From Bdellovibrio sp. ZAP7 (GTDB taxonomy: Bacteria; Bdellovibrionota; UBA1018; CAIMNF01), in the NCBI GenBank assembly GCA_945874535.1, contig CAMCGZ010000022.1:1-39255 (forward strand): 39,255 nucleotides of DNA. Direction: 5' to 3'. Made by a program: the position numbers and the translations under genes. Positions within the stretch are counted from its first letter, which is position 1. The number at the start of each line of letters is the position of its first letter. Positions 27,097 through 35,003 of the stretch are shown here, in pieces. The notes beneath the pieces were generated by a model that saw only the letters and a list, made by a program, of their open reading frames with translations, did no database searches and was not told the origin of the DNA.

Positions 27097-27787
27097 GATT
27101 CTCCTGCTCGAAGACGAATGGAATGTGGGCTCCACCCTGACCGAGCGCATGAAGCTCGAGGGCTATGAAACCCGCTGGTGCACATCCGCCGAAGAAGCAC
27201 TCGCCGCCATAGAGTCCGGACACCCGGACCTGGCGCTCCTGGATGTCCAACTGCCCGACGGGAGCGGGTTTGATGTGGCCCGGAGCCTGCGTTACCGCTC
27301 TCCTCGAACGGCTATCGTGTTCCTCACCGCAGCCGGAACCCCTGAAGACCGGATCCACGGTCTCGAGCTCGGGGCCGAAGATTACATCGTGAAACCCTTT
27401 CATACGAAAGAGCTCCTGCTCCGGGTCCGGAATGTGCTGAAGCGCATGGAGTACATCCAGGAAGTCCGCGAGCCCGCACCGGGCTCGGTCTTGATCGGAA
27501 AGGCGAGAGTCGACTTCCAGGAATACCTTTTGGAAGAGTCCGGACAGACCCACCGCCTCTCACACAAGGAGTGCACCCTGCTGAAGCTCCTTCACGACAA
27601 GCGCGGTCAGGTGGTCAGTCGGGATGAGATCCTGGATCTGGTTTGGAGCGAGGATGAATATCCGACCCCCCGGACGATCGACAATTTTGTCATGAGACTC
27701 AGAAAAATGATCGAACCCGACCCAGAGAACCCCACCGTCATCCGGAGTGTTCGCGGAGTCGGTTACCTGATGGAGAAATCGAAATGA
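27086..27787 (+). CDS. OmpR-family response regulator inside the heme operon
   Basis: The 233-residue product has a receiver domain (1-~120) with the acidic pair Glu9/Asp10, phospho-acceptor Asp53 (LLDVQLPDGSG), Thr81 and Lys103 (IVKPF), and a winged-helix DNA-binding domain (~130-230: HRLSHKECTLLKLL, TPRTIDNFVMRLRKMIE, IRSVRGVGYLM). All catalytic residues are intact. It overlaps the kinase by 11 bases and hemE by 4 (ATGA), so its synthesis is tied to the heme enzymes. Target promoters are unknown; self-control of the heme operon is the natural hypothesis. Confidence 0.95.
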   Translation: MGHKILLLEDEWNVGSTLTERMKLEGYETRWCTSAEEALAAIESGHPDLALLDVQLPDGSGFDVARSLRYRSPRTAIVFLTAAGTPEDRIHGLELGAEDYIVKPFHTKELLLRVRNVLKRMEYIQEVREPAPGSVLIGKARVDFQEYLLEESGQTHRLSHKECTLLKLLHDKRGQVVSRDEILDLVWSEDEYPTPRTIDNFVMRLRKMIEPDPENPTVIRSVRGVGYLMEKSK

Positions 27788-28839
27788 ACCCGACTCTGTA
27801 CGCTTCCGCAGTGGCCAAGAACAATCTGTCCCGTCCTCCGGTCTGGTTCATGCGTCAAGCCGGCCGATACCACTCGCATTACCAGAATCTCAAAAAGAGT
27901 CATTCTTTCATGGATCTTTGCAAGGTTCCGGAGCTTGCGGCCGAAACCACTTTCGGTCCCATCCGGGATTTCGATTTTGATGCTGCAATTCTGTTTTCTG
28001 ACCTTCTGTTTCCTCTCGAGGTGCTCGGAATGGGACTCGAATACTCTCCGGGTCCGAAGCTCGGTTGGCACTTGCACGGCACGACCGACCTGAAGAAGCT
28101 GAACCCGGAGGGAAAATCCACTACCGAACTCGTGAACGGTCTCGCTTACCAGGGAGAGGCTCTGAAGCTCATCCGCGCGGGGCTGGACTCCTCCAAGTCC
28201 TTGCTCGGCTTTGTGGGTGGACCGCTGACCCTTTTCTTTTACGCGGTGGAAGGCTCGCATCAGGGCGGGCTCGAGCTTGCCAAACGCGGAATCGTGGACG
28301 GACGCTATGACGGGTTCTTGAAGTTGATGGTTCCCTTCTTGATCGAGAACATGAGTCTTCAGGCGCGGAGCGGCGCCGATGCCGTGGCGATCATGGACAC
28401 TTGCGCCGGTGAGATCGATCCGGTTCTTTACCGGGAGGCGATAGTCCCTGCCCTGAAAGAAGTGATGGAGGGTTTCAAGGCGCGGCACCCGAATCATCCC
28501 ATCGTATACTATTCAAAAAAAACCGACCGCGCCCACTGGCAGCATTTGGAAGGGCTCCCCTTCGAGTGCCTGGGAATCGACTGGCACCCCGAGCTGGCAC
28601 CGGTCCTCGGTGAATTCGGTTCGAAATGGGCGATCCAGGGCAACTTCGATCCGAACTTGATGCTCCTTGAGCCGGAAGCGTGCATGAAAGAGATCGAGAA
28701 GTTTTTCGCTCCGATTCTCGCTCTTCCCCGCTCGGCCCTGAAAGGCTGGGTCTGCGGCCTCGGCCACGGAGTGATCCAGTGGACGCCCGAACAGAATGTG
28801 AGGAATTTTCTCCGCTATCAGCGGGAGATCTTTGCGTGA
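27784..28839 (+). CDS. hemE: uroporphyrinogen decarboxylase
   Basis: The 351-residue product converts uroporphyrinogen III to coproporphyrinogen III. Motifs: the substrate-binding PPVWFMRQAGRY near 18-29, AAILFSDLLFPLEVLGMG with the catalytic Asp, GFVGGPLTLFFYAVEG with the conserved Tyr, and GLGHGVIQWTPEQNVRNFL with the conserved His near the C-terminus. The ATG overlaps the response-regulator stop and the TGA overlaps the GTG start of hemN. Confidence 0.97.
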   Translation: MNPTLYASAVAKNNLSRPPVWFMRQAGRYHSHYQNLKKSHSFMDLCKVPELAAETTFGPIRDFDFDAAILFSDLLFPLEVLGMGLEYSPGPKLGWHLHGTTDLKKLNPEGKSTTELVNGLAYQGEALKLIRAGLDSSKSLLGFVGGPLTLFFYAVEGSHQGGLELAKRGIVDGRYDGFLKLMVPFLIENMSLQARSGADAVAIMDTCAGEIDPVLYREAIVPALKEVMEGFKARHPNHPIVYYSKKTDRAHWQHLEGLPFECLGIDWHPELAPVLGEFGSKWAIQGNFDPNLMLLEPEACMKEIEKFFAPILALPRSALKGWVCGLGHGVIQWTPEQNVRNFLRYQREIFA

Positions 28840-30194
28840 TCCACCAGGCTCTCCTCGAGAAATACAACGTTCCCGGACCGCGGTATACCAGTTATCCCAC
28901 GGTTCCCTATTGGGAACGGAATCCCACCACCGAAGAGTGGCTCGACTCGCTCCGGAACGCACTCCAGTCATCCGAAGGTGCGGCTATTTACGTGCACATT
29001 CCATTTTGTGAATCCTTGTGCACCTATTGCGGCTGCAACAACCGCATCACCCGCAACCGATCGGTGGGAATGCCTTACGTTCAAACTCTTCTCAAGGAGT
29101 TCGCCTTGTATCGGGAGCGCTTGCAGACCCGCGTTAAAATTCCTCTGGGTGAGCTCCACCTCGGTGGAGGCACCCCGACCTTTCTGGCCCCCGATGAGCT
29201 GGCAGTCCTGCTCCGGGGCATTCTCGATCACTGCACTCCGGTGAACGATCATGAGTTTTCGGTAGAAGTCGATCCTCGTGTCACCTCCGGTGAACATCTT
29301 GCCCTACTCCGGGAATTCGGTTTCCGCCGGATCAGTCTCGGCATCCAGGATTTCGACCCCAAGGTCCAGGAAATCGTTCATCGGATCCAATCGGTGGAAC
29401 AAGTCCGGACCGTGACTGCCGAAGCCAGAAAGCTCGGCTTCGACAGTGTGAACTACGATCTGATTTACGGTTTGCCCTTTCAGACAGTCGAAAGTGTGGA
29501 GGGAACCATCCGGCACGTGTCGGCGCTCCGTCCCGATCGCATCGCTTTTTATTCCTATGCCCATGTTCCCTGGATCCGCGCAGGTCAGCGCCGTTTCACA
29601 GAACTGGACCTGCCGGATGGAGCAGAAAAAAGACGCCTTTACGAGCGAGGACGGGAACTGCTCGAACAGGAGGGATATGTCGAAATCGGGATGGATCATT
29701 TTTCTCTGAAATCCGACGCCCTTCACACCGCTACTCTCGCCGGCGGACTGCACCGAAACTTCATGGGGTACACGGCCCGTCATGTGAATCCGATTCTGGC
29801 ATTGGGCGTTTCCGCCATCGGTGATGCTTGGACGGCATTCGCCCAGAATGAGAAGCTGCTCGAAACTTATTGCGAACGGGTCGAACGGGGCGAAATTCCG
29901 GTTTCACGCGGACATGTTCTCGATCCGGAGGATCTTGTACTCCGGAAGCACATCTTGAATCTGATGACCCGGATGGAAACCTCCTGGGAAACCGCTGAAA
30001 TGAGAACTCCCTACCTCGAGACCGTACCGAGCAGACTGTCCGAGCTCGAGAAAGACGGACTGATCCGGATTTCTGAAAATCGCTGTACAGTGCTCGAGTC
30101 CGGAAGACCCTTTCTGCGGAATATTTGCATGGCCTTCGATGCGCGACTCGAAAGAAAGGCTCCGGGGATACGTCTGTTCTCGAGCACGGTTTGA
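28836..30194 (+). CDS. hemN: oxygen-independent coproporphyrinogen III dehydrogenase
   Basis: The 452-residue radical-SAM enzyme converts coproporphyrinogen III to protoporphyrinogen IX without oxygen. The cluster motif is YVHIPFCESLCTYCGCNN (CxxxCxxC followed by the extra Cys), the CGCN form typical of true HemN rather than HemW. Other motifs: LHLGGGTPTFL, EVDPR and FRRISLGIQDFD. The start is GTG 28836, overlapping the hemE stop (GTGA). Upstream in-frame codons lie inside hemE and do not resemble HemN. The sequence MDHFSLKSDAL and the C-terminal helical domain are as expected. Confidence 0.96.
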   Translation: MIHQALLEKYNVPGPRYTSYPTVPYWERNPTTEEWLDSLRNALQSSEGAAIYVHIPFCESLCTYCGCNNRITRNRSVGMPYVQTLLKEFALYRERLQTRVKIPLGELHLGGGTPTFLAPDELAVLLRGILDHCTPVNDHEFSVEVDPRVTSGEHLALLREFGFRRISLGIQDFDPKVQEIVHRIQSVEQVRTVTAEARKLGFDSVNYDLIYGLPFQTVESVEGTIRHVSALRPDRIAFYSYAHVPWIRAGQRRFTELDLPDGAEKRRLYERGRELLEQEGYVEIGMDHFSLKSDALHTATLAGGLHRNFMGYTARHVNPILALGVSAIGDAWTAFAQNEKLLETYCERVERGEIPVSRGHVLDPEDLVLRKHILNLMTRMETSWETAEMRTPYLETVPSRLSELEKDGLIRISENRCTVLESGRPFLRNICMAFDARLERKAPGIRLFSSTV

Positions 30195-30204
30195 GGGTGC
30201 CCCC

Positions 30205-31473
30205 ATGATCGGACGTCTGGATCCCAACCACCGCGAAGTGACAGTGATCGGAGCAGGCATCAGCGGCCTTCTTGTCGCATATACGCTCAAGAAGCGTGGA
30301 TTCAAGGTTCGCGTGTTCGACTCCGCATCCCGCGCTGGTGGCCTGATTGAAACCCGCACCACCGCTTTCGGGCCTGCTGAAACCGCGGCCCACAGTTTGA
30401 TGGTGAATCCGGACGTGTCGGCTTTTTTCTCAGAGCTCGGGATCGAACTCGAAGCCGTACATCCGGAGTCCAAAGCCCGGTTCATTTACCGGAATGGCAA
30501 AATGCGGCGTTTTCCTCTCACTTTCTTGGAGACACTCCGTACGATTTGGCGTTTTTTCTCTAAGCCCGCCCACCCCATTGATCCGACCCGTGCCACACTG
30601 GCAGAGTGGGCCCGAGCCCACCTGGGAGAGCCGGTTCTCAAGAACCTACTCGCTCCTTTTGTGACCGGTGTCTACGCTGCCACTCCCGAGGAACTTCGAT
30701 TGGCGACCGCGTTTCCGTCCCTGGTCCCGTCGGATCCCCGGCGCTCTCTCTTTTGGAATTTTTTGGAAGCCCGGAGAAAGCCGGGCCCGAAGAAGACCCG
30801 CCCGAAAATGATGACTCCGAAGGGTGGCATGGAATCGGTGATCCTCAGGCTTCAAGCCGTGCTCGGCCCGGACTTGGTTTTAAATCAACCGATCCAGGAA
30901 CTTCCGGAAGTCCCGAACCTGGTCGTGTGCGTTCCACCCCCGGAGCTCGCCCGCTTGATCCAAAAGCACGACCCGGCATCCGCTTCTGCGTTGAGATCAG
31001 TGAGTTCGTCGCCCTTGGTGACCGTCACGGCATTTGCGAAGGGCACTGACTTCCGGAACGGTCCCCCCAAAGGAGTCGGGGTGTTGATCCCGAGAAATGA
31101 AGGGCTCCGGATCCTCGGAGTGCTCTTCAATTCGAGCAGCTTTTCGGGTCGGGTCCTCCACCCCGGGACGGTGTCGATGACGGTCATGCTTGGGGGGACC
31201 ACCGACCCCGGAGCCTTGAGGCTCGGCGATGAGGAGATCACCGGTCTGATCGTTCAGGAACTCGGCCTCTTGCTTGGCTTCCAGGGAAACCTTCTCCACC
31301 GGGAGATCACACGCTGGGATTCGGCCATCCCCCTGTACTCGGGCACCCTCGACGGTGTCAGGGGACTGTTATCAAAGGGGTTTTTCTCTAAACAGGGAAG
31401 GATTCTGTTTACCAATTATTCCAAAGAGGTTTCCATCCGGGGAATGATCGACACCCTGAGACTCCTTTCCTAG
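30205..31473 (+). CDS. hemY: protoporphyrinogen oxidase, HemY type
   Basis: The 422-residue FAD enzyme oxidises protoporphyrinogen IX. The N-terminal dinucleotide fold reads TVIGAGISGLLVAYTLKKRG, followed by SRAGGLIETR. TPKGGMESVI near 200-210 and the C-terminal GILFTNYSKEV-like region (GRILFTNYSKEVSIRG) match HemY. HemY is often oxygen-dependent while HemN is not, so this pathway mixes both modes. ATG 30205 is supported by GAGGG 7 bases upstream. It is the last gene of the operon; no ferrochelatase follows. Confidence 0.9.
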   Translation: MIGRLDPNHREVTVIGAGISGLLVAYTLKKRGFKVRVFDSASRAGGLIETRTTAFGPAETAAHSLMVNPDVSAFFSELGIELEAVHPESKARFIYRNGKMRRFPLTFLETLRTIWRFFSKPAHPIDPTRATLAEWARAHLGEPVLKNLLAPFVTGVYAATPEELRLATAFPSLVPSDPRRSLFWNFLEARRKPGPKKTRPKMMTPKGGMESVILRLQAVLGPDLVLNQPIQELPEVPNLVVCVPPPELARLIQKHDPASASALRSVSSSPLVTVTAFAKGTDFRNGPPKGVGVLIPRNEGLRILGVLFNSSSFSGRVLHPGTVSMTVMLGGTTDPGALRLGDEEITGLIVQELGLLLGFQGNLLHREITRWDSAIPLYSGTLDGVRGLLSKGFFSKQGRILFTNYSKEVSIRGMIDTLRLLS

Positions 31474-31515
31474 GTTCGAAGTGGCGATTTTTTGCATCCT
31501 TGCGTCATTTAGAAA

Positions 31516-31544
31516 TTGATCTTTTACCGAATTTTCGGTAGGAC
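31516..31544 (+). promoter_or_regulatory. candidate promoter with a 16-bp palindromic operator
   Basis: A perfect 16-bp palindrome (TACCGAATTTTCGGTA, 31525-31540) lies between TTGATC (31516-31521) and a weak TAGGAC (31539-31544), spaced 17 bases. A second, shorter palindrome ACCGTCGGT is at 31553-31561, repeating the CGGT half site. There is no T tract after it on either strand that would make it a terminator of hemY. It most likely controls the secreted protein gene at 31594. Confidence 0.45.
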
Positions 31545-31593
31545 TGCGCCAAACCGTCGGTAATGGCAACTGCCACCTAGAGAGGGGATTGAG

Positions 31594-32421
31594 ATGAAAG
31601 TGTCACTGTTAGTTCTTTTGACCACGCTCACCATCAGCCAAAGCGCGCTTGCGCAATCGAGGAGTGCTCGCCACCCCAAAGCTCCCCTGTCGGTTTCAGT
31701 ACGCGAAGTGACAGGTGAATATGAAATAAACCAAGGCGAAGTGTCGATCTATCCGACCCCGGCTCCAAACCCGGGAACCAAGCCGAACACCGGTGGCGCC
31801 TACCCGACGCCCACCCCTTTTGTCGATCAGCTGCCGCCATTCCCCGGCTCGGATCCGACCAATCCGAATAATCCCAACAACCCGTACCCTTATCCCAACA
31901 CCAATCCACCGAACCCGAATCAAGTCACCCTCGATCACTTGATCACTCTCGGCAGCAAGGTGTGGGACTTTGTGATCAATAACAAACCCACCACCACCTA
32001 CCAGACCCTGAAGGCCTCGGTCGTTCCGGCCGGGATCAGCAGCTGGACCCAGCTTCGTGGCTGGTCCAAACCGATTGCTAAGGTTTATCGCGTGGAGTTC
32101 AAGAACATCTACGGCAAGTTTTCAGGAAGCTTCGACTACCGCATCACCTTCGTCTACGGTGGAAGCTTCAACGGCAAGGGCAAGTACATCGGACAAATCT
32201 CGTTCGTACCCGCCAACGTCAAGCTCCACACCGATCGTTCCCTGGACGTGAAGGCAGAATTGCTCGAGCCTCTCAACTTCGGAACCGAGGAAGATCCGAT
32301 TGCGGCAGCCCAGCTGCAGATCACCTGGACTTCCCCGACCACCACCCGTTACCAGCTGAACTCGGTGGACTTGTTCCTCTACGCCACTGGCGAGATCCAG
32401 AATCTCACCGATGGCAACTGA
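31594..32421 (+). CDS. secreted protein with a Pro/Asn-rich linker, unknown function
   Basis: The 275-residue product has a clear signal peptide (hydrophobic core from about residue 4, cleavage after SALA near 20). Residues about 50-110 are low-complexity, rich in Pro, Asn, Thr and Tyr (PNNPNNPYPYPNTNPPNPN), probably a flexible linker. The remaining part (about 112-275) is predicted beta-rich (FSGSFDYRITFVYGGSFNGKG, SLDVKAELLEPLNF, ATGEIQNL). I do not recognise the domain. AGGGG lies 6 bases before the ATG. The end overlaps the speB start by 11 bases, an unlikely partner in function. Confidence 0.85.
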   Translation: MKVSLLVLLTTLTISQSALAQSRSARHPKAPLSVSVREVTGEYEINQGEVSIYPTPAPNPGTKPNTGGAYPTPTPFVDQLPPFPGSDPTNPNNPNNPYPYPNTNPPNPNQVTLDHLITLGSKVWDFVINNKPTTTYQTLKASVVPAGISSWTQLRGWSKPIAKVYRVEFKNIYGKFSGSFDYRITFVYGGSFNGKGKYIGQISFVPANVKLHTDRSLDVKAELLEPLNFGTEEDPIAAAQLQITWTSPTTTRYQLNSVDLFLYATGEIQNLTDGN

Positions 32422-33544
32422 GTCGCGCAGTCTTCCTGAATATAATCCGAATGCCCCCGCAGATGCTTCTGCGGGGGTTTTCGGCGTTCCGGGGTCTTAC
32501 GAAACAGCCTCTGTGGTTTACCTTCCGGTACCCTGGGAAGCGACGACCTCTTATGGAGGAGGCACGGTGCATGGCCCGGAAGCCATCCTGGGAGCGAGTG
32601 CTCAGCTCGACCTCTTCGATCTCGAAGTCCTGAATCCCTACCTTCATGGTCTGTACTGGGCCCCTGAGATCCCGGGCATCCTGGCAATGAATGAGGAAGC
32701 CTCGGCTCGTGCGGCTGCTATCAAAGAGTCGGGAGGCGTTCCTGAGAACCGCACGGATCTCGCTGAGTCGCTTGCCTTCGTCAATCGGGCTTCAGATGAG
32801 CTGAACCGGAAAGTCCGGTCCGAAACTGCTAAAATCCTCCGTGACGGGAAGCTTCCTGCCATCATCGGCGGTGAGCATTCGGTCCCTTTCGGGGCGTTTC
32901 AAGCGGCTGCTGAATGTGCGGGCGAGTTCGGTATCCTCCACTTCGATGCCCACTCGGACACCCGCTCGGCTTATATGGGGTTCCGCCACTCCCATGCCTC
33001 GATCATGCGGAACGCGGCCGAGCAGATTCCGGCCATCACCCGATTCGTACAGGTCGGGATTCGAGACTTCTGCGAAGAAGAGCTTCAGTTCACCCGTGAT
33101 CAAGGATCTCGCTTCGAGGTCTACTACGACCAGATCCTTCAGACCCGGAAAATGTCCGGAACTCCGTTCTCGAAGATTTCGGCCGACATCATCAAGAACC
33201 TCCCCGAGCAGGTTTGGGTGAGTTTTGACATCGACGGATTGGATCCACGCTTTTGCCCGCATACCGGGACTCCCGTCCCGGGTGGACTGGATTTCATGGA
33301 GGCATTGATGATTCTTCGCGAGCTCGCCAAATCCGGGCGCAAGATCATCGGATTCGACCTGGTCGAAGTGGCTCCGCCTTTGAGCGCCGATGGCACTCCG
33401 CTAGAGCCGGTCCAAGCCATCGATGAGTGGGATGCGAACGTGGCCATGCGCTTGCTCTACAAGCTGAGTGCCTATGCCCTCGCGTCCAGAGGGGCTGCCG
33501 ATTGGAACAATCTGCTCAAGACGCCTGACGCTTCATCAAAGTAG
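32411..33544 (+). CDS. speB: agmatinase / ureohydrolase family
   Basis: The 377-residue product is a manganese ureohydrolase. Ligand motifs: GGEHSVPFG (His156), HFDAHSDTR (Asp179, His181, Asp183), SFDIDGLDP (Asp273, Asp275) and DLVEVAPP. The N-terminus (NPNAPAD, FGVP, VVYLPVPWEATTSYGGGT) resembles the longer agmatinase subgroup. With speA in the window, agmatine to putrescine plus urea is the likely reaction, though arginase- or formimidoylglutamase-like activity cannot be excluded. The ATG lies inside the end of the preceding gene. Codons 15-23 form a terminator-like hairpin. The 3' end overlaps the convergent coiled-coil gene by 29 bases. Confidence 0.9.
   Translation: MATESRSLPEYNPNAPADASAGVFGVPGSYETASVVYLPVPWEATTSYGGGTVHGPEAILGASAQLDLFDLEVLNPYLHGLYWAPEIPGILAMNEEASARAAAIKESGGVPENRTDLAESLAFVNRASDELNRKVRSETAKILRDGKLPAIIGGEHSVPFGAFQAAAECAGEFGILHFDAHSDTRSAYMGFRHSHASIMRNAAEQIPAITRFVQVGIRDFCEEELQFTRDQGSRFEVYYDQILQTRKMSGTPFSKISADIIKNLPEQVWVSFDIDGLDPRFCPHTGTPVPGGLDFMEALMILRELAKSGRKIIGFDLVEVAPPLSADGTPLEPVQAIDEWDANVAMRLLYKLSAYALASRGAADWNNLLKTPDASSK
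32454..32481 (+). terminator. terminator-like hairpin within the start of speB
   Basis: CCCCCGCAG (32454-32462), a six-base loop and CTGCGGGGG (32469-32477) form a perfect 9-bp GC stem followed by TTTT. It lies 33 bases after the stop of the secreted-protein gene, where its terminator would be expected, but also inside the speB frame. A TATAAT at 32441-32446 is just upstream. Confidence 0.6.
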
Positions 33545-35003
33545 CGATCTGCCCCTGGGCTTTGACGAGCTCGTTTTGAATCCGGTTTTTTTCGGCCTCC
33601 GCCTGAACCAGTCGTTGCTTGACCGTTTCGACTTCTTTTTTGGCCTGATTCGAGGTCTTCATCACTGTCTCAACCTTGGCTTCCAGATCCTGGATCATGG
33701 GAGCTGTTTTGGCGAGCTCTCTCTCGGCAGACATCGCACGGGCTGACAACTGGTTGGACTTGGCTTTCTCGGCATCGAGGGCCCGGTTGGCACGCTCGAG
33801 CTTCTTGTTGAGGTCATCGAGATTCCGTTGCGCCGCCGCCCGCTCGGACTCAGCGATCGAATCTTCCACCCCGACGTGGTTCTCTTTCCGCTTCAGATCA
33901 GCCAGTGCCTTTTCGAGGATCTGGTTCTCGCGCTTGGATTTGGAAAGAGCGTCGAACATTTGCATGGCTTTTTCTTTGAATGGATTGTTGTTCTTGAATT
34001 CGAGCTCCGCAGCACGCAAATCGGCCACTTCCTCGGTCAAGGACTTTTGCCGGCTCTGCAAGCGGAGAATCATCCGTTCCTTCCGGTTCAGGAGACTCTC
34101 AAGTGCGGTCACCTTGCTATTCACTATCCAGGCGTCCCGCTTGAGGGTGCGCTCCTGGAGCTTCATCTCCTCGATGAGCGCTTCGATCTCGGGAGAGCGG
34201 GTGATCTGCTGTTCCTCTTCCGCGTCATCCGGTTGATCGGCCCGTCCCTTTACCTTTTCAAGTTCTTCCGCTGCTGCCTCGTCGGATCCTTTGACGATCC
34301 TGCTTTCCTCGTCCGAGATCTCGCGGTCCACCGTGAATCGTGCGAGCTCCACCTCTTCGAGGGTTTCTCCCTCTTCCAGGGTCACTTCACCGGAACCTGC
34401 GGCGTTTTTATTGGCAGCACCATAGGTCTGCTGCAGCCATTCCTCATAGGGGAGGTCTCCCAGATCGCGGTAGGAATCGTGACGACTCGTCACTTCATCC
34501 CGGGCGTCGACCATCACCACGAACGAAACCCCCATATCCTCGGGATTCACGTTCCCGAGAGGTCGGACCACCCGCCACTCGACCAGACGGGTGGAGGGCT
34601 GATAGCGAACCTCGATCCGATCCTCCGGATTCAGAATTCTTTTCAAGAGCCCGGCCTCGGGGCTGTTCAACCAATGCTGCGTAAAAGTCTTTTCGGCGTC
34701 TTCACGCGAGCATTCGATCCAGCTCGTGAAGCGGATCGCCACGATCACGCTCGAAGACGGCGCTGCGAATTCCACCATCGGAATCCCTTGTTGCTCGCCA
34801 CGGATCGAGAACTCCAGCATGGCCTGGACCAGCATCCTGAGTCCGCTCACGGAGTCGAGTTGGAATCCATGCTCACGCTCAGCCCACTCACAAAGGAGAT
34901 CGGCGACACGTCCGAACGCGGCACGACCGCTGATGGTCGTGTGGACCACCGGATCGGCGTCCGAAACCGCGTTCGAGATGCCGATGCACTCAAGCTGCTT
35001 CAT
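33516..35003 (-). CDS. large coiled-coil protein of unknown function
   Basis: The 495-residue product has no signal peptide. Residues 1-~190 are a folded domain of unknown type (LLCEWAEREHGFQLD, MLEFSIRGEQQG, WRVVRPLGNVNPEDMG). An acidic linker follows (~205-270, rich in Glu and Asp). From about 275 to the end it is almost entirely heptad coiled coil (for example NLDDLNKKLERANRALDAEK). The layout suggests a cytoplasmic scaffold or a localisation factor. It overlaps the gene upstream by 14 bases on the same strand, so the two are probably coupled, and it overlaps the end of speB by 29 bases in the convergent direction. Confidence 0.8.
   Translation of the reverse strand: MKQLECIGISNAVSDADPVVHTTISGRAAFGRVADLLCEWAEREHGFQLDSVSGLRMLVQAMLEFSIRGEQQGIPMVEFAAPSSSVIVAIRFTSWIECSREDAEKTFTQHWLNSPEAGLLKRILNPEDRIEVRYQPSTRLVEWRVVRPLGNVNPEDMGVSFVVMVDARDEVTSRHDSYRDLGDLPYEEWLQQTYGAANKNAAGSGEVTLEEGETLEEVELARFTVDREISDEESRIVKGSDEAAAEELEKVKGRADQPDDAEEEQQITRSPEIEALIEEMKLQERTLKRDAWIVNSKVTALESLLNRKERMILRLQSRQKSLTEEVADLRAAELEFKNNNPFKEKAMQMFDALSKSKRENQILEKALADLKRKENHVGVEDSIAESERAAAQRNLDDLNKKLERANRALDAEKAKSNQLSARAMSAERELAKTAPMIQDLEAKVETVMKTSNQAKKEVETVKQRLVQAEAEKNRIQNELVKAQGQIATLMKRQAS

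Noticed and set aside
28680-28835. N-terminal extension of hemN by 52 codons
   Set aside because: Lies entirely within hemE and encodes no HemN-like sequence; the GTG overlapping the hemE stop gives the family start.
31784-31920. Pro/Asn-rich repeat stretch as a DNA repeat array
   Set aside because: It is low-complexity coding sequence (a protein linker) with irregular units, not a nucleotide-level tandem repeat.
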